DNA of 64,000 bases from Ruminococcus sp. (GCF_024684275.1 NZ_JAIKXF010000055.1:113604-177603), one strand, 5' to 3'. Shown: positions 26,760 through 35,751, counted from the first letter of the stretch. Made by a program: numbers and translations. The notes: generated by a model from the sequence alone, not told the origin.

Positions 26760-27320
26760 CTATCTCGCAAATCCTGCCTGCATAAGCAGTTCACGCAGCT
26801 TTTTCACTGCACGGCTGCATCTTGCCCTGACATTATCAGACGAAAGCTCAACTATCCTTGCTATCTCCTTTGAGCTTCGTCCGTAGTAATACTTCTGTAT
26901 TATTATAGTCGAGTCGGGCTCGCCCAGCTCGCTGACCTTATCATACAAAAGCTGCCTCATTTCAATAGTCTCTGCGGACTCTGCAACATTTTCCTCTGAG
27001 ACCATTTCCTCCGTATCATCAATTGATACATTTCGTTCCTTATGCCGTGATACCTTTCTGTATGTATCTACTGCCTTATTTCGTGCAACAGCCGCTGCAA
27101 AAGCTTTGAGGTCGCCGTTTATCTCCTCCTGCTTATCAAAATAGAAAAAACAGTGAGCAAAAACGTCCCCTACACATTCGTCTATATCCTCAGGCTTGGC
27201 ATAACATTTAAGCTTTGCATAAACTATAGTATAGACGTAGTTGAAATATTTATCATAAAAAGCCCGCTGTCCTCTTTCGGGAGCAGTTTTTATCAGCTGC
27301 CGCAGATCATTTTCATTCAT
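26760..27320 (-). CDS. ECF-type RNA polymerase sigma factor
   Basis: The 186-residue protein has a sigma-70 region 2 (KAFAAAVARNKAVDTYRKVSRHKER near its end) and region 4 with the helix-turn-helix GEPDSTIIIQKYYYGRSSKEIARIVELSSDNVRARCSR; no region 1 or 3. It should direct transcription in response to an extracellular signal controlled by the membrane protein encoded next. The start at 27320 (MNENDLRQ) follows AAGGAG; the longer frame starts at a TTG inside that site. The 140 bp upstream are AT-rich with no clear housekeeping promoter, consistent with autoregulation, though I cannot identify the ECF promoter. Confidence 0.88.
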   Translation of the reverse strand: MNENDLRQLIKTAPERGQRAFYDKYFNYVYTIVYAKLKCYAKPEDIDECVGDVFAHCFFYFDKQEEINGDLKAFAAAVARNKAVDTYRKVSRHKERNVSIDDTEEMVSEENVAESAETIEMRQLLYDKVSELGEPDSTIIIQKYYYGRSSKEIARIVELSSDNVRARCSRAVKKLRELLMQAGFAR

Positions 27321-27468
27321 TTGTCTCACTCCTTGCAAAATTTATATGATCAGTATTTGTCCTTTCATTAATACTAATCGTTTTCCCCTTACAAAACGAA
27401 ACAGGGAAAATATATTTTTATTATTTAACTATATATCCTTAAAAAAATCTATTTCGGGTATTTACTTT

Positions 27469-27497
27469 TTGAAGGAAATATGGTATTATAATATTAT
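27469..27497 (+). promoter_or_regulatory. Probable promoter of plsY
   Basis: TTGAAG (27469-27474) and TATTAT (27492-27497) with a 17-bp spacer lie 65 bp upstream of plsY. A TATAAT (27487-27492) overlaps but has no matching -35. Confidence 0.5.
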
Positions 27498-27561
27498 TAT
27501 AGATGTGGTTAGTCATTTTTTTAACAAGGCAGCTATACTGCCTTATAACTGGGAGGGCGTT

Positions 27562-28197
27562 ATGCAGGTTGTTTTATGTGCTCTTATTGGCTATCTCTTC
27601 GGCAATATCAACCCTGCTTTCATTATCTCAAAGCTTAAAGGATTCGATATACGTCAGAGAGGCTCAGGCAATGCAGGAGCTTCTAACACCGTTATTACAG
27701 TCGGAAAAAAAGCAGGTCTCTTTGTTGCTCTTTTCGATATATTCAAGGCTGTTGCAGCATCAGTTTTAGGTGCTTATCTGTTTCCGCAGCTCAGATTCGC
27801 AAAAATACTTGCAGGCTCATGCTGTATTCTCGGACATATTTTTCCTGTCCTTATGAAGTTTCATGGCGGTAAAGGTCTGGCCTCTCTGGGCGGAACTATC
27901 CTGGCATTCAATCCTGTTGTATTTATACTGCTTCTCGGCTTTGAAATGATTCTGGGCTTCTCTCTGGATTACGTCTGCGTTGTTCCTGTTACAGGTTCGG
28001 TCATATTCACTGTGATATATGCTCTTATAACGGGCGATCCCATTGGTACAGCTATACTTTCCGTTGTTGCACTGGTCATTCTCTTTAAACATATTGAGAA
28101 TTTCAAGAGAATACAGAACGGCACAGAAGCTCATATAAGCTTCCTGTGGAAGAAGGAACAGGAGATCGCAAGGATTAAAAAGAATACAAACGATTAA
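27562..28197 (+). CDS. plsY: Acyl-phosphate glycerol-3-phosphate acyltransferase
   Basis: PlsY (211 residues) is a multi-spanning membrane enzyme that transfers acyl groups from acyl phosphate to glycerol-3-phosphate, the first step of phospholipid synthesis. The three active-site loops are visible: RQRGSGNAGASNT near 32-44, HGGKGLASLGG near 95-105 and HIENFKRIQNGTE near the C-terminus. The start at 27562 follows GGGAGGG; longer in-frame starts lack a site and would add non-homologous residues. A terminator begins at its stop codon. Confidence 0.95.
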   Translation: MQVVLCALIGYLFGNINPAFIISKLKGFDIRQRGSGNAGASNTVITVGKKAGLFVALFDIFKAVAASVLGAYLFPQLRFAKILAGSCCILGHIFPVLMKFHGGKGLASLGGTILAFNPVVFILLLGFEMILGFSLDYVCVVPVTGSVIFTVIYALITGDPIGTAILSVVALVILFKHIENFKRIQNGTEAHISFLWKKEQEIARIKKNTND

Positions 28198-28221
28198 AAA
28201 AGTCCCTTCGGGGGCTTTTTT
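28196..28221 (+). terminator. Terminator of plsY
   Basis: AAAAAGTCCC, a TTCG tetraloop and GGGGCTTTTTT form a compact U-tailed hairpin overlapping the plsY stop codon. The sequence to 28282 holds only a weak GC-rich hairpin before the MATE gene. Confidence 0.85.
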
Positions 28222-28282
28222 GTGACCTCATGCGCATCAGCCGCAGCGCTCAGTTAATCAGCGGCAGTTAGGAGTCTTTTTT

Positions 28283-29653
28283 ATGCAGAGCAAGACCTCG
28301 GATATGTGCGAGGGACCTCTGGTCAGCAAAATAATTCTTTATACTATTCCTATTATCCTCACAGGTGTTTTGCAGCTTCTTTTCAACGCCGCCGACCTTG
28401 TGGTGGTAGGACGGTGCTGCGGAGATATATCTGTTGGCGCTGTTGGAGCAACAGGCGCTCTAATAAACCTTATGGTCAACCTGTTCATCGGTCTCTCCGT
28501 CGGTGCAGGCGTTACTGTGGCTCACGGCATCGGCTCGGGCAGATCCGAGGACGTCCGCAGGACAGTTCATACTGCTATACCTGCGGCATTTATAAGCGGA
28601 GCCTTTCTTACAATCGTTGGGTTGCTTTTTTCTGAAACATTTCTGAAAATGATGGATACTCCTGCAAATGTACTCCCTCTTTCGGCAGCATACATGAAGA
28701 TATACTTCTGCGGAACGATCCCGAGTATGCTGTACAACTTCGGCTCGGCAATACTCCGCGCCGCAGGCGACACAAAAAGTCCGCTGTATTATCTCACCGC
28801 CGCAGGCATACTGAATGTTATACTGAACCTGATATTTGTCATGGTATTCCATATGGACGTTTCAGGTGTAGCACTTGCTACCTCACTTTCACAGACTCTG
28901 TCGGCTGCTCTCATAGTACGCGAGCTTATGCGCCGAAACGACGTCTGCAAGCTGGAGCTGAAAAAAATGAGGATTTACGGAAGACAGCTAAAGCGAATAA
29001 TCCAGATAGGCTTTCCCGCAGGGCTTCAGTCTTCTATATTTGCTATTTCCAATGTAATTATACAGTCTTCTATAAACGAATTCGGAAACCTCTTAGGTCA
29101 CGCTGTACTTTCAGGAAACTCTTCCGCGCAGAATATCGAGGGCTTTGTTTATACCTCAATGAACTCCTACAGTCAGACATCTCTGAACTTCACCGGTCAG
29201 AATTACGGTGCAGGCAAGCTTGACCGTATCAAAAAGATAATGTGGATATGTCTTATCGCTGTATTCTGCACGGGAATGGCTCTCGGTCTTACGGCACTGT
29301 TTTTCGGCAGACCACTCCTTTCCATATATCTCACTGATTCACAGGAAGCAATAAATTTTGGCATGATAAGAATGAAGTATATCATGATAGTCTACTTCCT
29401 CTGCGGTCTGATGGACGTAACTACCGGACTTATCCGCGGTCTTGGACGTTCGGTGCTGCCAATGCTCATAACCGTTATCGGCGTGGTAGGAATAAGACTC
29501 GGCTGGATATTCGGTGTATTCAGAATACCGAAATACCATACCCTTGAAAGCCTTTATTTCTCATATGCTATTTCATGGCTTGCAACATTCTTAGTAGAGC
29601 TGGGAGTTTTCCTCTTTATCATGCGCAAGCTCAAAAAAGAACATACAGAATAG
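28283..29653 (+). CDS. MATE-family multidrug/cation antiporter
   Basis: The 456-residue protein has twelve predicted membrane helices in two similar halves. It begins MQSKTSDMCEGPLVSKIILYTIPIIL, the usual clostridial MATE N-terminus (NorM/DinF-like group), and contains NAADLVVVGR and the second-half YGAGKLDRI. It would export cationic drugs or metabolites in exchange for Na+ or H+; the substrate cannot be predicted. AGGAG lies upstream of the ATG. It is a single gene with its own terminator. Confidence 0.92.
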   Translation: MQSKTSDMCEGPLVSKIILYTIPIILTGVLQLLFNAADLVVVGRCCGDISVGAVGATGALINLMVNLFIGLSVGAGVTVAHGIGSGRSEDVRRTVHTAIPAAFISGAFLTIVGLLFSETFLKMMDTPANVLPLSAAYMKIYFCGTIPSMLYNFGSAILRAAGDTKSPLYYLTAAGILNVILNLIFVMVFHMDVSGVALATSLSQTLSAALIVRELMRRNDVCKLELKKMRIYGRQLKRIIQIGFPAGLQSSIFAISNVIIQSSINEFGNLLGHAVLSGNSSAQNIEGFVYTSMNSYSQTSLNFTGQNYGAGKLDRIKKIMWICLIAVFCTGMALGLTALFFGRPLLSIYLTDSQEAINFGMIRMKYIMIVYFLCGLMDVTTGLIRGLGRSVLPMLITVIGVVGIRLGWIFGVFRIPKYHTLESLYFSYAISWLATFLVELGVFLFIMRKLKKEHTE

Positions 29654-29670
29654 CAACTATACACATCAAA

Positions 29671-29696
29671 AAGGACGGCTCTCGCCGTCCTTTTTT
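29671..29696. terminator. Bidirectional terminator between MATE and rubrerythrin genes
   Basis: A 9-bp perfect stem (29671-29679 with 29684-29692) with TCTC loop, A-run before and T-run after, serves the convergent genes. Confidence 0.88.
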
Positions 29697-30314
29697 CTAT
29701 TTTCCTGTGATATTGCATGAGGTGAACGCCGCCTCTTCCTCACGGATAAAATATCCCTGATCAGAGCTGCACACAGGACATTCCTGCGGCGGCTCGCTTC
29801 CTACATGGATATGACCGCAGTTAAGGCATATCCATCGCTGCTGACTGTTGCCGCTGCGGAAGAGACTATCTTCCCGATAAAGCCCGGCATAGTAAGCAAA
29901 GCGGATACTGTGCTCGTTTTCTATCTCAGCTATAGCGCGGAACTTCCCTGCCGCCTCTGTAAAGCCTTCATCATCGGCAATACGTGCAAAATCAGGATAG
30001 ACTACGATATGCTCCTTCTCCTCTTCCTTTTGAGAGGCATCAAGGAGCTGTCCTATATCCTCGAATACATCAGCAGGATAGCCTGCTGTAAGGTCCACTG
30101 TCTGTCCGGCGGAATCCTTCATAAGCTTCCAGAATACCATTGCATGGCGTTCCTCCTGCTCGGCTGTGAACCTGAACATACGCTCAAGTCCGATAAGCTT
30201 CTGCTGCTGAGCTATCAGCGCTGCCTGATAGTATCTCTGACGCGACTGGCACTCACCAGCAAAAGCCCGCATGAGATTCATGCGGGTCTGGCTTTTGTTA
30301 AGGTCTGTTTGCAT
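29697..30314 (-). CDS. Rubrerythrin
   Basis: The 205-residue protein has a ferritin-like diiron domain with ligands in AFAGECQSRQRYY, TAEQEERHA and AEIENEHSIR (two ExxH motifs), and a C-terminal rubredoxin-like Fe site CLNCGHIH...CPVC. Rubrerythrins reduce hydrogen peroxide in anaerobes. The start at 30314 (MQTDLNK) is supported by AAGGAAG; a longer start adds an unrelated stretch. It follows the zinc-ribbon gene on the same strand, so the two probably share the promoter at 30631-30659. Confidence 0.9.
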   Translation of the reverse strand: MQTDLNKSQTRMNLMRAFAGECQSRQRYYQAALIAQQQKLIGLERMFRFTAEQEERHAMVFWKLMKDSAGQTVDLTAGYPADVFEDIGQLLDASQKEEEKEHIVVYPDFARIADDEGFTEAAGKFRAIAEIENEHSIRFAYYAGLYREDSLFRSGNSQQRWICLNCGHIHVGSEPPQECPVCSSDQGYFIREEEAAFTSCNITGK

Positions 30315-30371
30315 GAAACCACTTCCTTTCGGAAACAGTATCTGCAATTTTTTTCAAATTATTCCGAAAAA

Positions 30372-30593
30372 TCAATCATCAAGTATCGTATACCGATATT
30401 TCATAATATTCTCCGGATTTTTTAATCTGATATTCTGGATATGTCCACACTGCGGACAGGCGTCACAAATGACCTGGCTTCTCTTTGGCTTCAGCTTCAT
30501 CTCTTCACCCTCAGGATAAAACTGTACTGCATAAGGTGTCACAAGGGTTCCCTTTACGACCTTAGTCGCGCAAAACTCACAAACATCATCCAT
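30372..30593 (-). CDS. Small zinc-ribbon protein
   Basis: This 73-residue protein has an N-terminal CEFC and a later CDACPQCG, enough cysteines for one zinc site, with a beta-rich stretch between. I do not recognise a named family. AGGGGGG lies upstream of its start. It precedes rubrerythrin by about 60 bp and is driven by a perfect consensus promoter, so it is probably well expressed and possibly linked to oxidative-stress defence. Confidence 0.65.
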   Translation of the reverse strand: MDDVCEFCATKVVKGTLVTPYAVQFYPEGEEMKLKPKRSQVICDACPQCGHIQNIRLKNPENIMKYRYTILDD

Positions 30594-30630
30594 TCAATCG
30601 CCCCCCTTAGGAAAAAAATAGCTCTACATT

Positions 30631-30659
30631 ATTATACCACTTTTTTCCTGTTATGTCAA
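30631..30659 (-). promoter_or_regulatory. Consensus promoter of the zinc-ribbon/rubrerythrin operon
   Basis: TTGACA (30654-30659), 17-bp spacer, TATAAT (30631-30636) on the minus strand; both hexamers match consensus exactly. Confidence 0.88.
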
Positions 30660-30660
30660 C

Positions 30661-30690
30661 AAAAAGAGCGGACTAAATGTCCGCTCTTTT
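30661..30690. terminator. Terminator of the hydABC operon
   Basis: A 12-13-bp stem (30661-30673 with 30679-30690), 5-nt loop, with A/T runs on both sides, lies just past the hydrogenase stop codon and directly abuts the next promoter. Confidence 0.88.
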
Positions 30691-30708
30691 AATGAATTCA
30701 GCTGTTTT

Positions 30709-32457
30709 TTATATCTCGTTTACTTTTCTCTTAACATAAGATGTATGGAGAACCTCATGAGCCTTGTGGCTGCCCGGCTTCTCGAAGAATTCCTCATAAA
30801 CCTTCTTGATAGCTGGGTTCTCGTGAGACTGTCTGAGAGGCATTGACTTATCAAGGTTGTAGAGAACCTTAGCTCTCTCTTCTCTGATGTCAACGAAGTT
30901 TCTTACGCCCATAGGAACCTGTGGCTGACCGCCGCCGTTTACACAGCCGCCGGGACAAGCCATGATCTCGATGAACTGAGCGTCGCACTTGCCTGCTCTG
31001 ATATCATCAAGAACCTTTCTTGCGTTAGCAAGACCGCTTGTAACGATAACCTTTACATTGTTGCCTGCAACATTGTATGTAGCTTCCTTGATGTCCTTTG
31101 TACCACGAACCTCTGGAAGGTCAGTTACGTTGTCGCCTGTGAGTGTATATACAGCAGTTCTGAGAGCTGCTTCCATAACTCCGCCTGTAGCACCGAAGAT
31201 AACGCCGGCACCTGTTGAGATTCCCAGCGGATCGTCGAACTTCTCATCAGGAAGTGAGTTGAAGAGGATACCTGCACGCTCGATCATTCTGCCCAGCTCA
31301 CGAGTTGTGAGAGCGTAATCAACATCAGGAACACCTGCAGCGCTCTGATCAGGTCTGCCGATCTCGAACTTCTTAGCTGTACATGGCATGATAGATACCA
31401 TAACGATATTCTTTGGATCGATACCCATTTTCTGAGCGTAGTATGTCTTAGCAGTTGCACCGAACATCTGCTGAGGCGACTTACAGGTTGAAAGGTGATC
31501 GAGAAGATCAGGATAATAGTGCTCACAGAACTTAACCCAACCAGGTGAGCAAGATGTGATGAGAGGAAGTGTTCCGCCGTTTGTGAAACGATCGAGGAAC
31601 TCGTTAGCCTCTTCCATAATTGTAAGGTCAGCAGCGAAGTCTGTATCGAATACCTTGTCGAAGCCAAGTCTTCTGAGAGCTGCTGCCATCTTACCCTCAG
31701 CATTTGTGCCGATAGGATTGCCGAAGCACTCACCGAGACCTGCACGAACAGCAGGAGCTGTCTGAACGAGAACTGTCTTCTCAGGATCAGCGATAGCAGC
31801 CAGTACTTCCTTAGTGTAGTCCTTCTCTGAGAGAGCGCCGACAGGACATACTGCGATACACTGTCCGCATGATACGCAGCTTGTCTCGCCAAGTCCCATA
31901 TCGAAAGCAGAGCCGATATATGTCTTGAATCCACGCTCGTTAGCGCCGATAACGCCGATGCCCTGTGTCTTTGCACATACTGCTACGCAGCGGCGGCAAA
32001 GGATACACTTGTTATTGTCACGGTACATATGAGGAGCAGAATTGTCTACCTCATACTCGTTCTTAACGCCATCATAAACTGTAGCGTCCTCAACGCCGTA
32101 GTCCTTAGCAAGCTTCTGAAGCTCGCAGTTGCCGCTTCTTACACATGAGAGGCACTTTCTGTCATGAGTTGAAAGAATGAGCTCAAGAGTTCTCTTTCTT
32201 GACTCGATGACCTTTGGAGAGTTTGTAAGAATCTCCATATTGTTGGAGCATGGGTATACGCAGCCTGCAACAAGACGGAAGCCTCTTCCCTCGTTTACCT
32301 CAGTAACGCAGATACGGCAGGCACCGATCTCGTTGATCTCCTTCATATAGCAAAGTGTAGGAATCTCAAATCCAGCCATGTGAGCAGCTTCAAGAACAGT
32401 AGTGCCCTTGGGGACTTCTAATTCAACACCGTTGATTTTTACTGTAATATTTTCCAT
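30709..32457 (-). CDS. hydA: NAD(P)H-linked [FeFe]-hydrogenase catalytic subunit
   Basis: The 582-residue protein has an N-terminal [2Fe-2S] domain (C36, C47, C50, C66), a His-Cys3 [4Fe-4S] site (H98, C102, C105, C111), a two-cluster ferredoxin domain (C151 to C204) and the H-cluster domain. H-cluster signatures are TSCSPGW (301-307), MPC (357-359) and ACPGGC (C501, C505). It produces H2 from ferredoxin and NADH in a trimeric electron-bifurcating enzyme with the two subunits encoded upstream. A GGAGGAAT site precedes the start. Maturation needs HydE, HydF and HydG; only hydG is in this window (55253-56710). Confidence 0.95.
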   Translation of the reverse strand: MENITVKINGVELEVPKGTTVLEAAHMAGFEIPTLCYMKEINEIGACRICVTEVNEGRGFRLVAGCVYPCSNNMEILTNSPKVIESRKRTLELILSTHDRKCLSCVRSGNCELQKLAKDYGVEDATVYDGVKNEYEVDNSAPHMYRDNNKCILCRRCVAVCAKTQGIGVIGANERGFKTYIGSAFDMGLGETSCVSCGQCIAVCPVGALSEKDYTKEVLAAIADPEKTVLVQTAPAVRAGLGECFGNPIGTNAEGKMAAALRRLGFDKVFDTDFAADLTIMEEANEFLDRFTNGGTLPLITSCSPGWVKFCEHYYPDLLDHLSTCKSPQQMFGATAKTYYAQKMGIDPKNIVMVSIMPCTAKKFEIGRPDQSAAGVPDVDYALTTRELGRMIERAGILFNSLPDEKFDDPLGISTGAGVIFGATGGVMEAALRTAVYTLTGDNVTDLPEVRGTKDIKEATYNVAGNNVKVIVTSGLANARKVLDDIRAGKCDAQFIEIMACPGGCVNGGGQPQVPMGVRNFVDIREERAKVLYNLDKSMPLRQSHENPAIKKVYEEFFEKPGSHKAHEVLHTSYVKRKVNEI

Positions 32458-32471
32458 TACTATTCCTCCGC

Positions 32472-34370
32472 TTACTTCTTGATGATTGCCTTAAACTTAC
32501 AAGTAGCGATACAAGCACCGCATTTCACGCACTTATTCTTGTCGATCTCCATTGCAGCAAGCTTCTTGCCGGGAGCAATGTAATCTGTTCTTGTGATAGC
32601 GGAAGCAGGACACTGCTTAGCACACATACCGCAGCCGATACACTTATCCTTTTCGATCTCGAAGCTGAGGAGGTCCTTACATACGCCTGCAGGACACTTC
32701 TTGTCAACAACGTGAGCGATATACTCATCGCGGAAGCATCTGAGTGTGGAGAGAACAGGGTTAGGAGCTGTCTGACCGAGACCGCAGAGAGAGTTAGCCT
32801 TGATGTGGTAAGCAAGCTCTTCCAGCTTATCGAGGTCTTCAAGAGTTCCCTTGCCCTTTGTGATCTTGTCAAGGATCTCCCACATTCTCTTGGTACCGAT
32901 ACGGCATGGTGTACACTTACCGCAGGACTCGTCAACTGTGAACTCGAGGAAGAACTTAGCTATATCGACCATACAGTTATCCTCGTCCATAACGATAAGT
33001 CCGCCTGAACCCATCATTGAACCGATACCGATGAGGTTATCGTAGTCGATCGGGATATCGAAGTTTGAAGGATCGATACATCCGCCTGAAGGACCGCCTG
33101 TCTGAGCAGCCTTGAACTTCTTGCCGTTAGGGATACCGCCGCCGATCTCTTCGATAACTTCGCGGAGTGTAGTACCCATAGGAACTTCAACGAGACCAGT
33201 GTTCTTGATCTTTCCGCCGAGAGCGAATACCTTAGTACCCTTTGACTTCTCGGTACCCATTGATGCGAACCACTCTGCACCGTTGAGGATTATCTGTGGG
33301 ATATTAGCATATGTCTCAACATTGTTGAGGATAGTTGGCTTCTGGAAAAGACCTTTTTCTGCTGGGAAAGGAGGTCTTGGACGGGGCTCACCGCGGTTGC
33401 CCTCGATAGATGTCATAAGAGCTGTCTCCTCACCGCAAACGAATGCGCCTGCGCCGAGACGGAGATCAATATCGAAGCAGAAATCTGTTCCGAAGATGTT
33501 CTTGCCGAGCATACCGTTCTCGCGAGCCTGCTTGATAGCGATGTTAAGACGCTCAACAGCGATAGGATACTCTGCACGGACATAAATATAACCCTGTGTT
33601 GCGCCGATAGCATAACCTGCGATAGCCATAGCCTCAAGTACAACATGGGGATCGCCCTCAAGTACTGAACGGTCCATGAATGCGCCCGGATCGCCCTCGT
33701 CAGCGTTACAGCAAACGTACTTCTGATCAGCGTTTGGAACGATGTTGCGAGCGAGCTTCCACTTCATACCTGTCGGGAATCCGCCGCCTCCGCGTCCACG
33801 GAGACCTGAATCGAGGATAGTCTGGATAACGTCTTCAGGAGTCATAGTTGTGAGGACCTTACCGAGAGCCTCATAACCGTCGCGTCCTATGTACTCGTTG
33901 ATATTCTCAGGATTGATAACACCGCAGTTTCTGAGTGCTACACGGTGCTGCTTTTTGTAGAATGAAGTATCGTCGAGAGACTTGATCTCGTCACCTACAA
34001 CAGTTTCCTCATAGAGAAACTCCTTAACAGGGCTGCCGCCGATGAGGTGCTCGTCAACGATGCGTGGGATCTCTTCTACCTTAACACGTGAGTAGAAAGA
34101 TCCCTCAGGATATACGATCATGATAGGACCGCGCTCGCAGAGACCGAAGCAGCCTGTCTTAACGATCTGAACTTTATCTGTAAGTCCTTTTTCTGCGAAC
34201 TGCTTCTCGAGCTCCTCAATGATCTTTGGTGAGCCTGAAGATGTACAGCCAGTACCGCCGCAGACAAGGACGTGTCTTTCATATTTTGAAGAAGCATTGC
34301 CATGTGTTCTGAGAGCAACTTCGCCCTTCATGCTGTCTCTGACAACCTTGAGTTCTTCAAGAGTTTTCAT
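32472..34370 (-). CDS. hydB: Electron-bifurcating hydrogenase NuoF-like flavoprotein subunit
   Basis: The 632-residue protein begins with a thioredoxin-like [2Fe-2S] domain (CGGTGCTSSGS near 35), followed by the FMN/NADH-binding NuoF core (SGLRGRGGGGFPTGMKWKLA near 190 and CNADEGDPGAFMDR near 220), the [4Fe-4S] site ESCGKCTPCRIGT near 480, and a C-terminal two-cluster ferredoxin domain (CIGCGMCAKQCP and CVKCGACIATC). This matches HydB/HndC of bifurcating hydrogenases and is the likely site of flavin-based bifurcation. It lies 15 bp upstream of hydA. Confidence 0.95.
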   Translation of the reverse strand: MKTLEELKVVRDSMKGEVALRTHGNASSKYERHVLVCGGTGCTSSGSPKIIEELEKQFAEKGLTDKVQIVKTGCFGLCERGPIMIVYPEGSFYSRVKVEEIPRIVDEHLIGGSPVKEFLYEETVVGDEIKSLDDTSFYKKQHRVALRNCGVINPENINEYIGRDGYEALGKVLTTMTPEDVIQTILDSGLRGRGGGGFPTGMKWKLARNIVPNADQKYVCCNADEGDPGAFMDRSVLEGDPHVVLEAMAIAGYAIGATQGYIYVRAEYPIAVERLNIAIKQARENGMLGKNIFGTDFCFDIDLRLGAGAFVCGEETALMTSIEGNRGEPRPRPPFPAEKGLFQKPTILNNVETYANIPQIILNGAEWFASMGTEKSKGTKVFALGGKIKNTGLVEVPMGTTLREVIEEIGGGIPNGKKFKAAQTGGPSGGCIDPSNFDIPIDYDNLIGIGSMMGSGGLIVMDEDNCMVDIAKFFLEFTVDESCGKCTPCRIGTKRMWEILDKITKGKGTLEDLDKLEELAYHIKANSLCGLGQTAPNPVLSTLRCFRDEYIAHVVDKKCPAGVCKDLLSFEIEKDKCIGCGMCAKQCPASAITRTDYIAPGKKLAAMEIDKNKCVKCGACIATCKFKAIIKK

Positions 34371-34401
34371 AAATTAACCTCCTAAATGGTAATGTTTGGA
34401 A

Positions 34402-34896
34402 TCAAGCGTATTTTTCAATGATCTTATCTACGTCGTCAACAGTAAGACGTCCGTAAACGTCCTCATTTACTGTGAGGACAGGTGCAAGACCGCAGGCACC
34501 GATGCAGCGGCAGGCGTCAAGTGAGAACTTACCGTCTGGAGTGCACTCGCCTCCGCCTATTCCAAGCTTTTCCTGAAGCTTATTGTAGATATCTCCTGAA
34601 CCTTTAACATAGCAAGCTGTACCGAGACAGACAGAGATTGTGTACTCTCCCTTTGGATACAGTGAGAACTGAGCGTAGAAAGTTACAACTCCGTAGATCT
34701 TCTCGAGGGGGATACCTGTGTTGTCGGAAATAATTGCCTGGACCTCGATCGGAAGGTAGCCGTAAATTTCCTGAGCCTTCTGAAGGATAGGCATAAGAGC
34801 ACCCTTGTCGTTCTTCTTTTCTTCGATGACCTTGAGGAGCTCAGCCTCCTGCTCTGGAGTACCCTTGAAGGGAACAGTTGATTTAGCTGAATTCAT
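34402..34896 (-). CDS. hydC: Electron-bifurcating hydrogenase NuoE-like subunit
   Basis: The 164-residue thioredoxin-fold protein carries one [2Fe-2S] cluster with ligands in CLGTACYVKGS and in CRCIGACGLAP, as in NuoE/HydC/HndA. It passes electrons between the flavoprotein and the catalytic subunit. It is the first gene of the hydC-hydB-hydA operon, 25 bp downstream of a candidate Rex-binding site. Confidence 0.93.
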   Translation of the reverse strand: MNSAKSTVPFKGTPEQEAELLKVIEEKKNDKGALMPILQKAQEIYGYLPIEVQAIISDNTGIPLEKIYGVVTFYAQFSLYPKGEYTISVCLGTACYVKGSGDIYNKLQEKLGIGGGECTPDGKFSLDACRCIGACGLAPVLTVNEDVYGRLTVDDVDKIIEKYA

Positions 34897-34920
34897 TTAA
34901 TGGACCTCCTTGTGTATTAG

Positions 34921-34938
34921 CTGTGAAAAATGTAACAA
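34921..34938 (-). promoter_or_regulatory. Candidate Rex (NADH-sensing repressor) operator
   Basis: On the minus strand TTGTTACATTTTTCACAG closely resembles Rex operators of clostridia (TTGTTAA or TTGTGAA, four bases, then the inverted half). It lies between the likely transcription start near 34986 and the start codon at 34896, where a bound repressor would block elongation. Assignment rests on consensus resemblance only. Confidence 0.6.
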
Positions 34939-34992
34939 TGTCGACCATAAAAAATTTATGAGACAAAATATCATATCTCACATATCCTAAAT

Positions 34993-35001
34993 ATTATATC
35001 A
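34993..35001 (-). promoter_or_regulatory. Extended -10 promoter of hydCBA
   Basis: On the minus strand TGA-TATAAT (35001 to 34993) gives an extended -10; no good -35 is visible at 17 bp. The stretch 35002-35363 is AT-rich and contains no gene that I can support. Confidence 0.5.
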
Positions 35002-35363
35002 TAAAGCTCAAAAAATTGCTATCGCCATTTTAGCCTAATTAGCATCAGAATTACTGTCTATTTTGCACAATTATAGCCAAAGTGACTTATTCAGCACGGA
35101 ATAACATTTACAACTGTCAAGGCTTTTAGCGTGCCGATAGGTTTAGTTAAAAAGCGTTCTCACTTGTACAAATGTCAGAGTTTTCAAAAATATTAATTGG
35201 ATTATTTTGTAAACTTTTTATCCTGTATAGTGCTTTTTACCTTTTATCAAGTATTTAACCTCTGTCTGCCGTTCCCTGACCTTATTAAAAATCATCCAAG
35301 ATCTTAATTTACAAGAACATACTTATTTACATAAAATTCACAAAACTTAAACTCCTCTATTTA

Positions 35364-35392
35364 TTGACAAATCAATTTTAGTATTGTATAGT
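35364..35392 (+). promoter_or_regulatory. Promoter for the DUF4250 gene and dockerin gene
   Basis: TTGACA (35364-35369), 17-bp spacer, TATAGT (35387-35392). Confidence 0.8.
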
Positions 35393-35574
35393 AAATTTAT
35401 ACTATATACATAGCGTACGTTTTTTCGGCTGATGCTATGCCTTTATCACCTGATAACAGACAGAAAAAAAAACAAGCACCTTGCACTCAGGCAGATACAC
35501 GGCAGCACTGCACAGAATGTCCTGCACTGCATTCTGAAAATTTTGACATCGCCGCCGCAGACAAGGAGGAACTT

Positions 35575-35751
35575 ATGAGTTTACCGAATGATCCCGTTAT
35601 TTTATTAAGCTATATAAATACACTTCTTCGTGACGAATATCCGTCCTTTGAGGAGCTCTGCAAAAGTCTTTGCACCTCTGCCGACGATATCACCTCAAAG
35701 CTCGAAAAGATAGGTTATGTATATGATCCAAACACAAATTCATTCAGATAG
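35575..35751 (+). CDS. DUF4250 small protein
   Basis: The 58-residue protein MSLPNDPVILLSYINTLLRD... ending IGYVYDPNTNSFR matches the small DUF4250 family, which is widespread in gut bacteria and of unknown function; its C-terminal half looks like a short helix-turn-helix. The reading frame is open further upstream, but AAGGAGG lies directly before the ATG at 35575 and homologous proteins begin with MSLPNDP, so I use that start. The 180 nt between promoter and start would be an untranslated leader. Confidence 0.8.
   Translation: MSLPNDPVILLSYINTLLRDEYPSFEELCKSLCTSADDITSKLEKIGYVYDPNTNSFR

Noticed and set aside
31284..31976. 230-codon open frame within hydA
   Set aside because: Ser/Leu/Arg-rich shadow of hydA in another frame; hydA is complete with all cluster ligands.
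35002..35363. Possible small gene in the gap between hydC and the DUF4250 promoter
   Set aside because: No frame with a credible start, ribosome-binding site and length was found; the stretch is AT-rich intergenic DNA.
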